Assembly (NCBI GenBank): GCA_900660155.1
Contig: CABFPE010000146.1
Span: forward strand, 683,581 to 714,884
Direction: 5' to 3'
DNA: 31,304 nucleotides
DNA from: Hofstenia miamia
Taxonomy: Eukaryota; Xenacoelomorpha; Acoela; Hofsteniidae
Part shown: piece after piece, positions 7,893-18,450 of the stretch
Layout: each line of letters opens with the position of its first letter
Position numbering within the stretch: the first letter of the stretch is position 1
Notes under the pieces: generated by a model
Database searches by the model: none
What the model was told of the DNA's origin: nothing
Seen by the model: the letters and a program-made list of their open reading frames with translations, nothing else
Program-made: the position numbers and the translations under genes

Positions 7893-8437
7893 CAGTCACC
7901 AATAATCTTCTAAGCTGAAACCAACAGGCATAATTAACAGCAAACACAGTACAGTAATGACAATTTTACTACATTTGTAAGATACCATAACAATGAAAAT
8001 ATTGGTTTCCATTGTCGGGACAGGAGATTTGTAAAATCGTAAGCAGAAATTGAAACTATGCCCAAAGAAATCCGCGGTGCTCTTCATGAGCAGCATTTGA
8101 GGTTAGAAATAACTGGTTGCACACGGGTGAAATGTACAAAGAATATGCTTTAAAATTTATCCATTGTAAGGAAGATATGTTAGGCATTTGTCTTTGAACA
8201 CCTAAACACACATTTAAATAGCTGTTGTCAATAAACAAAGATTGAATTTTTTAATGCAAAAAATTAAGAATTTATCATTCAGTTATCTTTGTAACTTAAA
8301 TTCAAACGACATGCCTAAACTCTAATATGTGGAGAGACGATGGACCAAACATTTGTTGTGTAAGAGGAATAAAATGGCGCCCAAACCTAAGAAAAGTAGT
8401 GTAAAACAGAGGAATTATCTCAATGCTTTGTCAATAT
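7893..8437 (+). repeat. Diverged tandem repeat, copy A
   Basis: About 545 bases that match 8958-9515 in the same orientation, from CAGTCACCAAT through the end of GCTTTGTCAATAT, with many substitutions and small indels. Compared with copy B it lacks about 40 bases that contain GAGCTGTGCGGGAACGG. The period is about 1065 bases, so the intervening 520 bases are part of the duplicated unit or a separate insertion. Confidence 0.85.
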
Positions 8438-8445
8438 CTCATTAA
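8374..8445 (+). CDS. Very short basic ORF in repeat copy A
   Basis: ATG in a good context (AAAATGG) opens a 23-codon frame beginning MAPKPKKSSVKQRN and ending at TAA 8443-8445. It could be a first coding exon or chance. Copy B has lost the start (ATGGCG is ATAGCG there) but keeps the downstream codons, so the frame is older than the start loss. No function can be given. Confidence 0.15.
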   Translation: MAPKPKKSSVKQRNYLNALSISH

Positions 8446-8649
8446 AGTTGTAAAAGTATTTTTTATTTGCTCAAAGTAACATATTCTAAATACAGATATT
8501 TTCTTTATTTCTTTCTTTCCTTTTTTCTTGCAAGCCTCAAGTTTTCGTAAAAATTTAAAATTTTTTTGTCTTTTCTCAAAGAATACATGTTCTAACATTT
8601 CTGTATTAGAAAGTTCTTTCAAATGTTCAAACTTAAAAAGTTGCACCTT
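8431..8649 (-). CDS. Unassigned Lys-rich frame on the minus strand
   Basis: A 71-codon frame without an ATG at its start (GTG at 8646). It contains HLKELSNTEML and a KKKGKKEIKK run. The composition looks more coding-like than its surroundings and might be a decayed transposon gene piece, but no motif supports this. It lies between the two repeat copies. Confidence 0.15.
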   Translation of the reverse strand, partial: KVQLFKFEHLKELSNTEMLEHVFFEKRQKNFKFLRKLEACKKKGKKEIKKISVFRICYFEQIKNTFTTLMRY

Positions 8650-8957
8650 GAGTCATTGAAAATGCTCCCGGACCAAAAGTTACGCTTTTGGAATCCCCAA
8701 AGCCACCAAAAATTAAAAACTGTAAAGAAAAAGCATAGCAGTGTTTATATTTTGTTATTTTTATTCTATATTTATAGCATTGTTCTTATTAAAATAATTC
8801 CTATCAAATTTTAGAAAATTATGCACTCCAAGACATTTAACATTTGAAATTTTAGCACACCACTTAGGTTCTTAATTAAACAATTTCATATTTTTACCGC
8901 AAAGGGGAGGAGGACATTACAGCATATCACTCCTCTCTGCACCACTGTTCAACTGAA

Positions 8958-9515
8958 CAGTCACCAATCATTTTCTAAGCTGAAACAAACAGACATAATT
9001 AACAGCAAAGACAGTAATGACAATTTAACTACTTTTGTAATGTACCATAACATTGGAAATATTGGTTTCCATTGTCGTGACAGGAGATTTGTAAAATCGA
9101 ACTAATTTGTAAAAATTGAAACTATGCCCAAAAAAATCCGCTTAATCTTTATGAGTAGCATTTGAAGTTACTTCGTTGTAGAGCTGTGCGGGAACGGTTA
9201 AAGAAAGAAATAACTGGTTGCACACGGGTGAAATGTACAAAGAATATGCTGCAAAATTAATCCCTTGTAAGGAAGATATGTTAGGCATTTGTCTTTGAAT
9301 GTCAATGAACAAAACTGAATTTTTTAATGCAAAAAATTAAGAATTTATCATTCAGTTATCTTTATAACATAAATTAAACTCAAACGACATGCCTAAACTC
9401 TAATAGTTGGAGAGGCGATAGGCCAAAATTTTATTGTGTAAGAGGAATGAAATAGCGCCCAAACCTAAGAAAAGTAGTGTAAAACAGAGGAATTATCTCA
9501 ATGCTTTGTCAATAT
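8958..9515 (+). repeat. Diverged tandem repeat, copy B
   Basis: Partner of 7893-8437. It carries an extra segment at about 9173-9210 (around GAGCTGTGCGGGAACGG) that copy A lacks, and it lacks a short segment of A around 8205-8235. The several-percent divergence shows an old duplication, not an assembly error. Confidence 0.85.
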
Positions 9516-11525
9516 TACTATTCATTACTGTTATTAATTCAATACAATTGTAGTTCTATTTGAGCCTAAGTCGACTCATGGGGAACTGAGAATTTTAAGG
9601 AATTATAAAAATTTACAAATAACTTGAATAGTTAAAAATACAAAAACTGGGGTAATGGGGTCTTCCTTTAATTCCAGATTTGGGCCAGCAAATATAACTT
9701 GTATGGTTCAAGTTTATTAAATATTCTAAGGAAGCAACTACCTACACAAAACCATGTTCCCAAAACGAGTCAAATTTATACTTCTTGTTAATCGGATTTT
9801 TCTTATTTTTCATTTAATTATCTTCTTATTATATTTTAAAATGCTTATTAAATAATATGAAGAGTTACGTGTAAAAAAACTCTGAGGGGGCAAAATTTTT
9901 AATAAAATTATTGAGCTAAAACGAAACTCATTGAAAGATTCTATGCACCGAGCTGAACCAAAATAGCCGCGCCATATGTGCACAGAAATGCTGTTCTAAT
10001 TATCACACACATCAATGCGCAAACACAGAGATTCTATAAATTCTACTTGCTAATAGTTGATAACTTTCTATATCAATACAATGTTCAAAATAGCTTGTTG
10101 GTTTTTTAAATAGGCCATGACGACTCCTATTATTTTTGTGAGAATGCACCTAGTCAATAAAATTGCATCATCCATTTTTGTAGCTATTCCTTGAAGAGGT
10201 TTAATAAATTATATATATCTTAATAACGCACCTTAGTAGATCTAAATCAATAAAAATATGGAAAACGTATAATTCATAAAAATTTTTAATTTAGGGCAAA
10301 GGAAAACGTAGTTGGATTTCAAAAAACTGGTTTTCTGTTCTGTTTAGTTAGTCAATATTTCACTACGCCTTAGCTTAAATCATTACGCAATATTAGTTCT
10401 CAAAAACAGAGGAAATTTCAAGAGAGTTGAAATGTTTAGAAGTCATCTATCTGTGAAAATACTTCACACTCGTAATTGAAGCAGTTCTCCCTAAAAATAA
10501 AGGAAACACTGTTATAAACAAATTGAATTTTCCGATGAGGTGCTGTTCTGTTTTCCTATTTTAGGAATTAATTTTTGGATTTCCAGAAATTTGAATAAAG
10601 TTGGGAATAGTTGTTTCTGGTTAGTTTGATGTCTTTTAATCGGGGGACGTAATTATTTAGTCCTCAAATATAAAATTTTTGATAAAAAGTAATTTATTTA
10701 AAGCAAAAAGGCGATAAATGAAAAGCAATAAAAAATTTTCAACAAAGTCACTACTACGTTTTACTTGGACGGGAAATACCATTTGAGGGAATGAACGTAG
10801 TACAACTATTCATTTTGTCAAATAATGGAAATGTATAAACACTTGGGTATTAAATTTGTAGAAGTTTACTTTAGTTACTTTGATTATCATAAATACAATA
10901 GTGCTAATGATTTTGTTGATATAGGTCAATTTTTAAAACTAAATTGGTGAAGGTTTGTAAAAAATTGCATAAAATCAAATGCATTATCAAAATTTACAAC
11001 TAACTGTCTAACTGTTTTTCCTGAATAGTTCTATCTAAAATGCTTCTCTTTTCCATATTCAATTTAGAATTTTCCCATGTGGCTGCTTTTCACCAGACTC
11101 ATTACGGCAATTGATAGTATGCATATTGAAGAATTTCATACAAATTTTTAAACAACAAATAGATGTTGTAGGTTGATCATAGGGTTACATTATTCATTTT
11201 CAAATTAATAGTTTTTATAGTTTTATTCAGAAAACTCAAGGAAATTTTGAGCGTAAATTAATTTCATTGATTTTGGAAGCGGCTCCTTGATGCGAGTGCG
11301 TGTTCTTGGTAAATTGTCTGCACCAGCAATAATTCTGATAAAATATTTCGTTTTCCCTGATCTGTGGCTATTAATTAGGAGTACTTGATCTAAACCCACT
11401 CATACAACACATATCCCTAAACATCTAGGCAGTCCTGTTTTTCACAATTTTCAATTTTTTGAAGCCATTTTTAATCCGTAATACGACATATATGATCCAA
11501 ATCAGCAACAATGCCATACTAAGGA
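9516..11525. other. Two kilobases of AT-rich DNA without a supported gene
   Basis: All six frames are short. A 41-codon ATG frame at 10825-10950 is the most coding-like one but has no supporting context. A decayed transposon relative lies at 9771-9960 (separate entry). Nothing else is recognised. Confidence 0.5.
9771..9960 (+). mobile_element. Decayed relative of the hAT-type miniature element at 17751-18107
   Basis: Shares with the later element, in the same order, AAACGAG near its start, CTTGTTAAT, TTTTTCTTATTTTTCAT, CTTATTAAATAAT, GAGCTRAAACGA and CATTGAAAGAT. The terminal ACGAGCC repeats are eroded and no target duplication is visible. Confidence 0.5.
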
Positions 11526-11648
11526 CCAAGGCCTTGCAATAATGTATTGCAATAATATTGCAATACAAAAAATTCAAAATAAATACATTGCAATATGTGT
11601 TTGCTGGCAGTATAATATTGCAATATATTGCAATATATTGTAATATTT
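11526..11648. repeat. Cluster of TATTGCAATA palindromes
   Basis: Six copies of TTGCAATA, most within the perfect palindrome TATTGCAATA, lie within about 120 bases next to a CAAGGCCTTG palindrome at 11526-11535. The spacing is irregular, so it is not a simple tandem repeat. Confidence 0.7.
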
Positions 11649-12223
11649 TGGTTATTTGAAAGCCACCTATTTAAGTCGAAGAAAGTGGTTCTTTGACTTA
11701 TGGTGTTTTATAATGATATGCAAACTCCCAGCAAACTATATTGCGATTTGTTTCTAGTCCTATGTTAGCTTGGCCTATGTCAGCTAATTCAATTACTTGT
11801 ACATATGTCTAAGTACGTAAACATATGTCTAGCCATATTTTCGGCATATTCCGAGTTGCGAAAACATTTTTTTCAGTGTAAGGACGAAATAGATAAAAAT
11901 TGTAGAATTCTTTCATCCATTCAAACCTGTTGATATGAATTGACATGGAAATACAATGAATCATTCAAAGTTATATTTGAATCGCTTCATAATTGACGAT
12001 TTCTTTCACTTTCATTCGTCTTCTCAATTGATTGTCTCTCAGCAATGACATTAGAAAGTATTATCATTATAATTCATTTTTAAGCAGTATGCGCTCCAAT
12101 TCAATGTTGCAATCAAGTAAAAAAGCAGCAGTTAATGTAATGCTTAAGTTATATACAATAATAAAATAATTTCTCTGTAAAATTGTGGAATTTTAAGATT
12201 TTTAAAACTTTTTGTTTCGTTGG
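11649..12223. other. AT-rich stretch, nothing recognised
   Basis: No frame of note and no repeat that I could pair with another part of the window. Confidence 0.5.
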
Positions 12224-12320
12224 TTATGGTTGGCAAATGCATGGCAAATGAGTGGCCATTGTTGGCCAGAGGTGCCAGCAGTGAGCCATTGTTGGACCAA
12301 TAATGGTTGTTTCCTGGGCA
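12224..12320. repeat. TGGCCATTGTTGG-type repeat patch
   Basis: Several spaced copies of GGCCATTGTTGG, GCCATTGTTGGACC and CCAATAATGG. They resemble the CCATTATTGG/TTGGCCATTATTGG patch in the inverted-duplication arms near 24325-24410. The shared motif suggests one dispersed repeat family. Confidence 0.5.
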
Positions 12321-12729
12321 ATATATTATTGAAAGGCCCTGCTCAGGACATTTCAATTAAGCAGTCATAGCACACTCCTAACCAAAAAATCCAAATTTGT
12401 AATTTTTTGAATTTTTACATTGTTGTAATATTGGAGTCATTTCTATTTAAATTATCAGTGCATAAAATTTCTAGAAACAGCATGATAAAAACAATTTCAT
12501 TCCATTTTGTTGCACATTGTAATATGCAAGGAATTGCTTTCGACTAATTGAAGCAACACGAAACTGATGTTACCAAATCCTCTGCAATTCGAACCAAAAA
12601 CTATGACAGCTGGATAAAGTCCAAGTGAAAGCTTAAACTTTGTGATGAGCTCATTAAACTATTTGCATATTTTGAGAAGCTTAAATATGCACTACTGAAA
12701 ACACATTTTTTTATTGCAATTAAAGATTT

Positions 12730-13113
12730 ATGTTGTTGTATTTGTATAATTTGACAAGAGATTATGAAAAGAGCTTATGTTATGGATTGACAATAAATAT
12801 TGAAAACATTTTAAATGACGTCTGTACTTCGACATCCTTTGCAAGTGTTAATGCTACGGTAATCGACAAAATGTCGAGTAGATTCTTAAGGGTTTTGAGC
12901 TTTAGAAGGCAATTTAACGCAAAATGTCAAAATTTGTTTAAAGATCCTCTACAAATAGGCAATTTGTGCACCTTCATTGCATTAAAATTGAAATTAGTCA
13001 TCTTTATATTGGAAAAGAATGGAATGAGTCACCTTCTATGTGGCTGTAGCGCGTATTTCATCCACAAAAAAGAAGAAAAAACTAACATATGCTTGCCATT
13101 TTCAGCAATATGA
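12730..13113 (+). CDS. Hypothetical 127-codon frame
   Basis: The longest uninterrupted ATG frame in the middle region. It contains a segment DYEKSLCYGLTINIENIL and a Lys-rich end and several Cys residues, but has no recognisable domain, signal peptide or splice context. It could be a relic of a transposon gene or chance in AT-rich DNA. The surroundings (12321-12729 and 13114-13560) show nothing else that I can name. Confidence 0.15.
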   Translation: MLLYLYNLTRDYEKSLCYGLTINIENILNDVCTSTSFASVNATVIDKMSSRFLRVLSFRRQFNAKCQNLFKDPLQIGNLCTFIALKLKLVIFILEKNGMSHLLCGCSAYFIHKKEEKTNICLPFSAI

Positions 13114-13569
13114 TTCTGTATAATTGTACGCCATCAAGCGGAGGTACACTAGGCTAATTTGTTTGCAAAATTTCTAAATCATTAAAAGGCTATAGTGTCG
13201 GACAAACTCAACAAGGGTTAGATTAGAAAAATTAGTTACTCAGAAGCTCGTTGATGCGAATGCTTGGCGAAAACACGTTTGAAATATATAATTTTAATTA
13301 TTGTTATTGAAAAATCAACTTCTAGAATAAGTAATTTAAAAAGCAATTTAATCAAAACATCAATTACCAAATTTTTGATTAAAACTTTTCAGACAGATCA
13401 TTAATTATTGAGGTGACCATCGACGTATTTTCAAATGATTTATACACACGCAATTTAGCAATATTCTCAAAAAATATAGTCCATCAAGTTCTTCTATATT
13501 CTGGGGTAATATTTTCTTTAGACTCCTGCAAATATAGCTTCAGTTTTTACATATTTTTGGATTTCATGA

Positions 13570-13850
13570 CCTCCAAACATTAAAAATCGACCTTTGAAAG
13601 TGCTCGGTACACTGTCGATGTTGAGATAAGTTTGTTATGGGTTTCTTATTGAAGCTTTGAGTTCAAATGAACGGTTGATTTCAATGGGTTTTGTAAAAAA
13701 ATTTTTGACAAAACTTTTCCGCTCATTTCCAGTTAATTTGAGGGATTGCCCACTTCCTTTCTTCCTTTTTAGTGTTCGTTTCATACAACTTTTTGAGATT
13801 TCTGTACAATGTTTTTGGGTTCATACCCGATATCTTGATTAAAGCTTTAC
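13570..13850 (-). pseudogene. Helix-turn-helix transposase-like relic
   Basis: Read on the minus strand, 13850-13768 gives a segment with IKISGMNPKTLYRNLKKLYE, which looks like a helix-turn-helix. In a frame shifted by an indel near 13757, 13757-13638 follows with LKLTGNERKSFVKN and ELKASIRNP. The order (DNA-binding helices, a basic linker, then a second helical domain) resembles the N-terminus of Tc1/mariner- or Pipsqueak-type transposases. It has stops and a frameshift. Another open piece (IPFAYGVIGLDGIFRK, about 13973-14020) continues toward the N gap, so the rest of the gene may lie in the missing bases. Confidence 0.3.
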
Positions 13851-14025
13851 GGTCGTGCATCAAGTAGAGGCATGATATTGTAAAACGTTTCTTGCATCTC
13901 AATCAGAGATTCTTATCAAAAATTTTTAAAATATAGAGGTCGCCCCATCTTTCTGAAGATTCCATCTAGTCCTATAACACCGTACGCAAATGGGATATAC
14001 TCCGCCAAAAAATCAGTTTGGTTTG

Positions 14026-14713
14026 NNNNNNNNNNNNNNNNNNNNNNNNNNNNNNNNNNNNNNNNNNNNNNNNNNNNNNNNNNNNNNNNNNNNNNNNNNN
14101 NNNNNNNNNNNNNNNNNNNNNNNNNNNNNNNNNNNNNNNNNNNNNNNNNNNNNNNNNNNNNNNNNNNNNNNNNNNNNNNNNNNNNNNNNNNNNNNNNNNN
14201 NNNNNNNNNNNNNNNNNNNNNNNNNNNNNNNNNNNNNNNNNNNNNNNNNNNNNNNNNNNNNNNNNNNNNNNNNNNNNNNNNNNNNNNNNNNNNNNNNNNN
14301 NNNNNNNNNNNNNNNNNNNNNNNNNNNNNNNNNNNNNNNNNNNNNNNNNNNNNNNNNNNNNNNNNNNNNNNNNNNNNNNNNNNNNNNNNNNNNNNNNNNN
14401 NNNNNNNNNNNNNNNNNNNNNNNNNNNNNNNNNNNNNNNNNNNNNNNNNNNNNNNNNNNNNNNNNNNNNNNNNNNNNNNNNNNNNNNNNNNNNNNNNNNN
14501 NNNNNNNNNNNNNNNNNNNNNNNNNNNNNNNNNNNNNNNNNNNNNNNNNNNNNNNNNNNNNNNNNNNNNNNNNNNNNNNNNNNNNNNNNNNNNNNNNNNN
14601 NNNNNNNNNNNNNNNNNNNNNNNNNNNNNNNNNNNNNNNNNNNNNNNNNNNNNNNNNNNNNNNNNNNNNNNNNNNNNNNNNNNNNNNNNNNNNNNNNNNN
14701 NNNNNNNNNNNNN
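14026..14713. other. Assembly gap (run of N)
   Basis: 688 unknown bases. Open frames reported across it are artefacts of N translation. Confidence 1.
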
Positions 14714-15123
14714 ATAGTCATTAGTTGTTGCAACCTGTCTCTTTTGAAGAGAATGTGTGGCAGACAATTTGTTTGAGTTTGTATCCCAGTCTATTGGTGT
14801 GTGAACTTCATTAGGAGAGCAGTAATTGGTATTTCAGAAAAAACATCGAAAGTTTTGTAATTTAATCACTAAAAGTCCCCCTAGGTATTTTCCCTAATAA
14901 ATATACCTCCCCACCTAACCAAAATTCATTCCACCGCCACTTTAGGAGAATTACGTTCGGCTTGTTGGAATAAAAAATTGCAATTTTACAGGTATAGTCC
15001 CCAGCAAATTTGCATCGTTAATGTTAATTCTGATATTTGGAGTTGTTATGCAACTATCACAACAGACTTTGCGAATTAATTTTAAATATCTCATCATCAT
15101 CTACCCTCTTCTCATTTTATTAA
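14714..15123. other. No gene seen
   Basis: Unique-looking AT-rich sequence between the gap and the duplicated block. No frame or repeat is recognised. Confidence 0.5.
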
Positions 15124-15490
15124 AATTAGACTAGACTTAGGCATCACACAAATAATTAGAAAAAAGTTCCAGAAGTACATAATGATATTGTTACATCACT
15201 TGCACATTGTGATTTTGTTGACCCAACTGAAATGGCCTAGCTTTTTCTCAACCGGCTCTAACCGGTCAGTCAGTCGGTCCATTTTTCCAGAATTTTGACC
15301 TGTTTCGACGAGAATACAGAACTTTTATTTGCGATAGGATAGCAATATTTTTTCATAGTTATGGAAAGAGAACACAGAAGTTTAACGATTAAGAAAGTTA
15401 TATTCTCAAATTAGTCTGTTTTGTCAAATTTACAAAGTATACGAATTGTCCGTACAGATCAAGATTTTAGATAAATTTCTCAAGACTGCT
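15124..15490 (+). repeat. First copy of an apparently identical duplicated block (short allele)
   Basis: 367 bases that recur at 15492-16041 without a visible substitution, except that 183 bases (15582-15764 in copy 2) are absent here. It ends at a single N at 15491. Confidence 0.9.
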
Positions 15491-15491
15491 N

Positions 15492-16041
15492 AATTAGACT
15501 AGACTTAGGCATCACACAAATAATTAGAAAAAAGTTCCAGAAGTACATAATGATATTGTTACATCACTTGCACATTGTGATATAACATCTTTCTTGCTAA
15601 CCCTATGTGGAAGCCTTCCGGTGAACTGGATTTCAGAGTCTTAACAGACGAGGACAGACTATCAAATGTCTTCACTTCACTAAAACCACTTCCTTAACGA
15701 AGCCTAACGAAACATGTGACTAAAAATGTTACTATAACAGCTCAAAGTTGAAAATAGTAATGATTTTGTTGACCCAACTGAAATGGCCTAGCTTTTTCTC
15801 AACCGGCTCTAACCGGTCAGTCAGTCGGTCCATTTTTCCAGAATTTTGACCTGTTTCGACGAGAATACAGAACTTTTATTTGCGATAGGATAGCAATATT
15901 TTTTCATAGTTATGGAAAGAGAACACAGAAGTTTAACGATTAAGAAAGTTATATTCTCAAATTAGTCTGTTTTGTCAAATTTACAAAGTATACGAATTGT
16001 CCGTACAGATCAAGATTTTAGATAAATTTCTCAAGACTGCT
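15492..16041 (+). repeat. Second copy of the duplicated block (long allele)
   Basis: Starts right after the single N. It carries an additional 183 bases at 15582-15764, flanked by the 4-base direct repeat TGAT (15578-15581 and 15761-15764). Read together with copy 1, this looks like two haplotypes of one locus, joined head to tail. Confidence 0.9.
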
Positions 16042-16900
16042 TCTTTCAAGACCACAATATCTTCAACAACATTTTCATTTGAAAGAGTTCAATTTTCAGG
16101 AACAAAATTCCTGCAGAACCGAAGTGGTTCGCAAACTCGGCTTCTTAGACTGGCATCACGAATTTTTTTAGGCAATTCGGCTGAGATGATTTATGTTTCA
16201 AAAACTTAGAAAGCTGTACGTTATCTATACCACAACTTCAATTCAATGTTTAAGACCAACTTGATATGCATTGGCAGGCTCATATGTTTTGGGAAAATCT
16301 AAATGTTACCTAGATCAAGAAAATTCTAGCTTTCTGGTAGGACTAGTTTAAAGGCAATTCGGGGTGGTGACCAATGAATTCAAAACTCCATTGGGTATAT
16401 TTAGCGGTAGTATACAAAATTTGGTGACTTAGGATTCTGTATATCATGTAGTAAAGTTTTGAAAATGAATGCTAACAGGTCATCAATCCAATACATAAAT
16501 CTTAAGTTCGATGTAGTGGAAAACTTTCAAAATGATGTAACACAATTTTGATGTATGAGTATATATTATTTGAAACCTTCATTATCTGCTTTTTAGCAAG
16601 TAAAATACATATCTTACCCCATTGACGTCCAAAAAATGGAATAACCTAAATGGATTGTGGTTGCCACGCTTTCTTGATACATTTTAATTACATTTTCCTA
16701 ACATATAGCTATCGATCCACGAAAGAGAGAAGCAAAGACATTTTATGCTAATTCAAAATCACTGACTCTGTATTGTATCGAGATCCTTGATCTCGTGGAT
16801 ATTTCGTGGATCCAAAATTTTACCTCAATTGTAGTGTTTACAATAGTAATGATAGGCAATTGCTGCTGAATTGGATTCAGCAGACGTTAGTATTGAGTAA
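16042..16900. other. No gene seen
   Basis: Frames are short; the 70-codon frame at 15997-16209 starts inside the duplicated block and has no recognisable content. The stretch just before 16901 may be further LINE sequence too decayed to read. Confidence 0.45.
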
Positions 16901-17173
16901 TACAAAATTATCTTTGCATATAATCGCTACTTCAGCCATTTCTATAAGTATAACTCCCGAACAAATAAGCTAATTAATAACGTTCAAATAAAAAGTAAGT
17001 TTTGGAAAGGAGGGTATATAACGAATATATGTAATTTATGGAATAAATTAGATTCCAGCATCCGCAACGAACCGAACTTAAAAACATTTAAAAAGCTACT
17101 TAAAGAAAATTTACTTGCAAATCAATTCAATTATGGGTACTCAAAAGCCCAAAATGTTTGGCGAAATTATTAA
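16901..17173 (+). pseudogene. LINE reverse-transcriptase ORF, C-terminal end
   Basis: A 90-codon frame, open from the stop at 16898-16900 to TAA 17171-17173, with no start of its own. It has the typical end of non-LTR retrotransposon ORF2: an arginine/lysine-rich stretch (NSRTNKL, SKFWKGGY) followed by LWNKLDSSIRNEPNLKTFKK, matching the common pattern R-x-hydrophobic, LWN-L-x-x-x-IR-x-x-x-x-FK. The T-rich tract and AT-rich tail after 17173 would be its 3' UTR. The catalytic part is missing, so it is a 5'-truncated copy, as LINE insertions often are. Confidence 0.65.
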
Positions 17174-17742
17174 GTAAACACCATATGATTTTTTCTGTTT
17201 TTGTTTTCTTTTTGTTGTTAATTTTTTTTTATTATTCTTATGTATATGTCGTAGCTTTGTTTATTTTATTGTGCAATTCTGTATGTATCATCATTTTGTA
17301 AATATGTTGTATATATTGTAAATATTGTATATATTCATTTTTGCAGAATGTATATATAGTATAGTTTTGTACAATTATTAGACAAAAAATGTATTGTCTC
17401 AGGTTATCTATTCTACATATATTTAGTGATAAGCTGAATGTGTGTTTGAATGCTACGGATTTTATGCAAGATATCATCTGTTATGCTGAGGAAACAACTG
17501 CTACTAAACTCACTAGTGAGTCTTCTCCATTCTCTTCCTAAAAATATAACTCCAAGTAAATTGATGTAAAATTAGAGCATAGCGTATTAAAAAGGAAATG
17601 AGTTTATTGTAGTTCTTAGTTTTATCAACATTTCTGCATGTTATTGTCGAAATAGCGCGATGTAGGAAAATATTATATATATATTCTCAGATTTGCTTCA
17701 TAATTTAGTTGTCTTTCTTGGAATTTTTTGACTGATCACGCA
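17174..17742. other. LINE 3' tail and AT-rich sequence
   Basis: Contains T-rich and TATATTGTAAATA-like repeats that probably belong to the LINE tail. From about 17742 leftward the minus strand may continue the second LINE relic that is split by the miniature element. The 79-codon minus frame at 17238-17477 is AT-rich chance. Confidence 0.35.
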
Positions 17743-17750
17743 ATCCATAA

Positions 17751-18107
17751 CAGACTTGTCAACGAGCCGAGCCGAGCCGAGCTTGAGCAGAGTATTAGAT
17801 ATAAAAAGAGCCAAAAACGAGCCGTTTTTAAGCAAATCAAATTTATAATGCTGCTTGTTAATTTGATTATGCATATTTTTCTTATTTTTTCATTCAATAT
17901 TCATTAGTTATAATCATATTTTAGAAATGTTTATTAAATAATTGTAAGAGCATTTGAAAAAATTCTGACAGCAAAATATTTTTAAAAAAATATACCGAGC
18001 TGAAACGAGCCTCAATGAAAGATTTTCTGTGGCGAACGGAGCCGAACTTACTTAAAATTTAAACGAGCAGAGCCGAGCTAAGAAATTACGGCTCGTTGGC
18101 AAGTGTA
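17751..18107. mobile_element. 357-bp non-autonomous hAT-type element with 8-bp target duplication
   Basis: The left end is CAGACTTGTCAACGAGCCG and the right end, reverse-complemented, is TACACTTGCCAACGAGCCG. Exact 8-bp direct repeats ATCCATAA flank it at 17743-17750 and 18108-18115. The terminal inverted repeat, the 8-bp target duplication and the CAG-like terminus fit the hAT superfamily. Both ends carry GAGCC/CGAGC short repeats (GAGCCGAGCCGAGC), as subterminal transposase-binding arrays often do. It has no coding capacity, so it depends on a transposase encoded elsewhere. It is inserted in a minus-strand LINE relic. Confidence 0.85.
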
Positions 18108-18115
18108 ATCCATAA

Positions 18116-18450
18116 GCAAATAAATTCAGATCCATATAGTTTTTTACATTACTTACAAATGTCGAAAAGAATGATAAACAGTTAATCCGATAGTAAGCTT
18201 TTTTAACATTGTATACTACATGTGCGTGACAGGATATTTTAGTGTCAAAGATTTCACTCAGGTACTTACAATTCTCACCTTGTTGAATTTGATTGCAATC
18301 CACCGTAATGTTATGTTTCATAATGTCAGATAGATTTGATTCGCAACATATTCTTGCCTGAAAACAATTTCTTCTGTTTTCCTATAGTTTAGATATAAGT
18401 TTTTCTCTCTAGATCATTCAATAATAGCGCTGGTTGCTTCCACATATTTA
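18116..18450 (-). pseudogene. LINE reverse-transcriptase relic split by the miniature element
   Basis: On the minus strand, the part near 18405-18330 contains LYLNYRKTEEIVF, the L-N-x-x-KT-x-x-hhF motif of non-LTR reverse transcriptases. The 89-codon frame from 18321 follows after a small break, with CKYLSEIFD (the KYLGxxID motif with Gly lost), then HAHVVYNVKKAYYRINCL. At 18115 it is interrupted by the hAT-type element, and reading resumes beyond 17750 with the target duplication supplying the overlap (AYGL). It comes from the region after the YADD catalytic motif, which is not visible. Decayed, no activity expected. Confidence 0.6.

Noticed and set aside
10825..10950. 41-codon ATG frame
   Set aside because: Plausible residues, but length and context are within chance for AT-rich DNA and no splice or repeat evidence supports it.
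13916..14776. Long open frames across the N run on both strands
   Set aside because: They exist only because N codons are translated as X; the real sequence is unknown.
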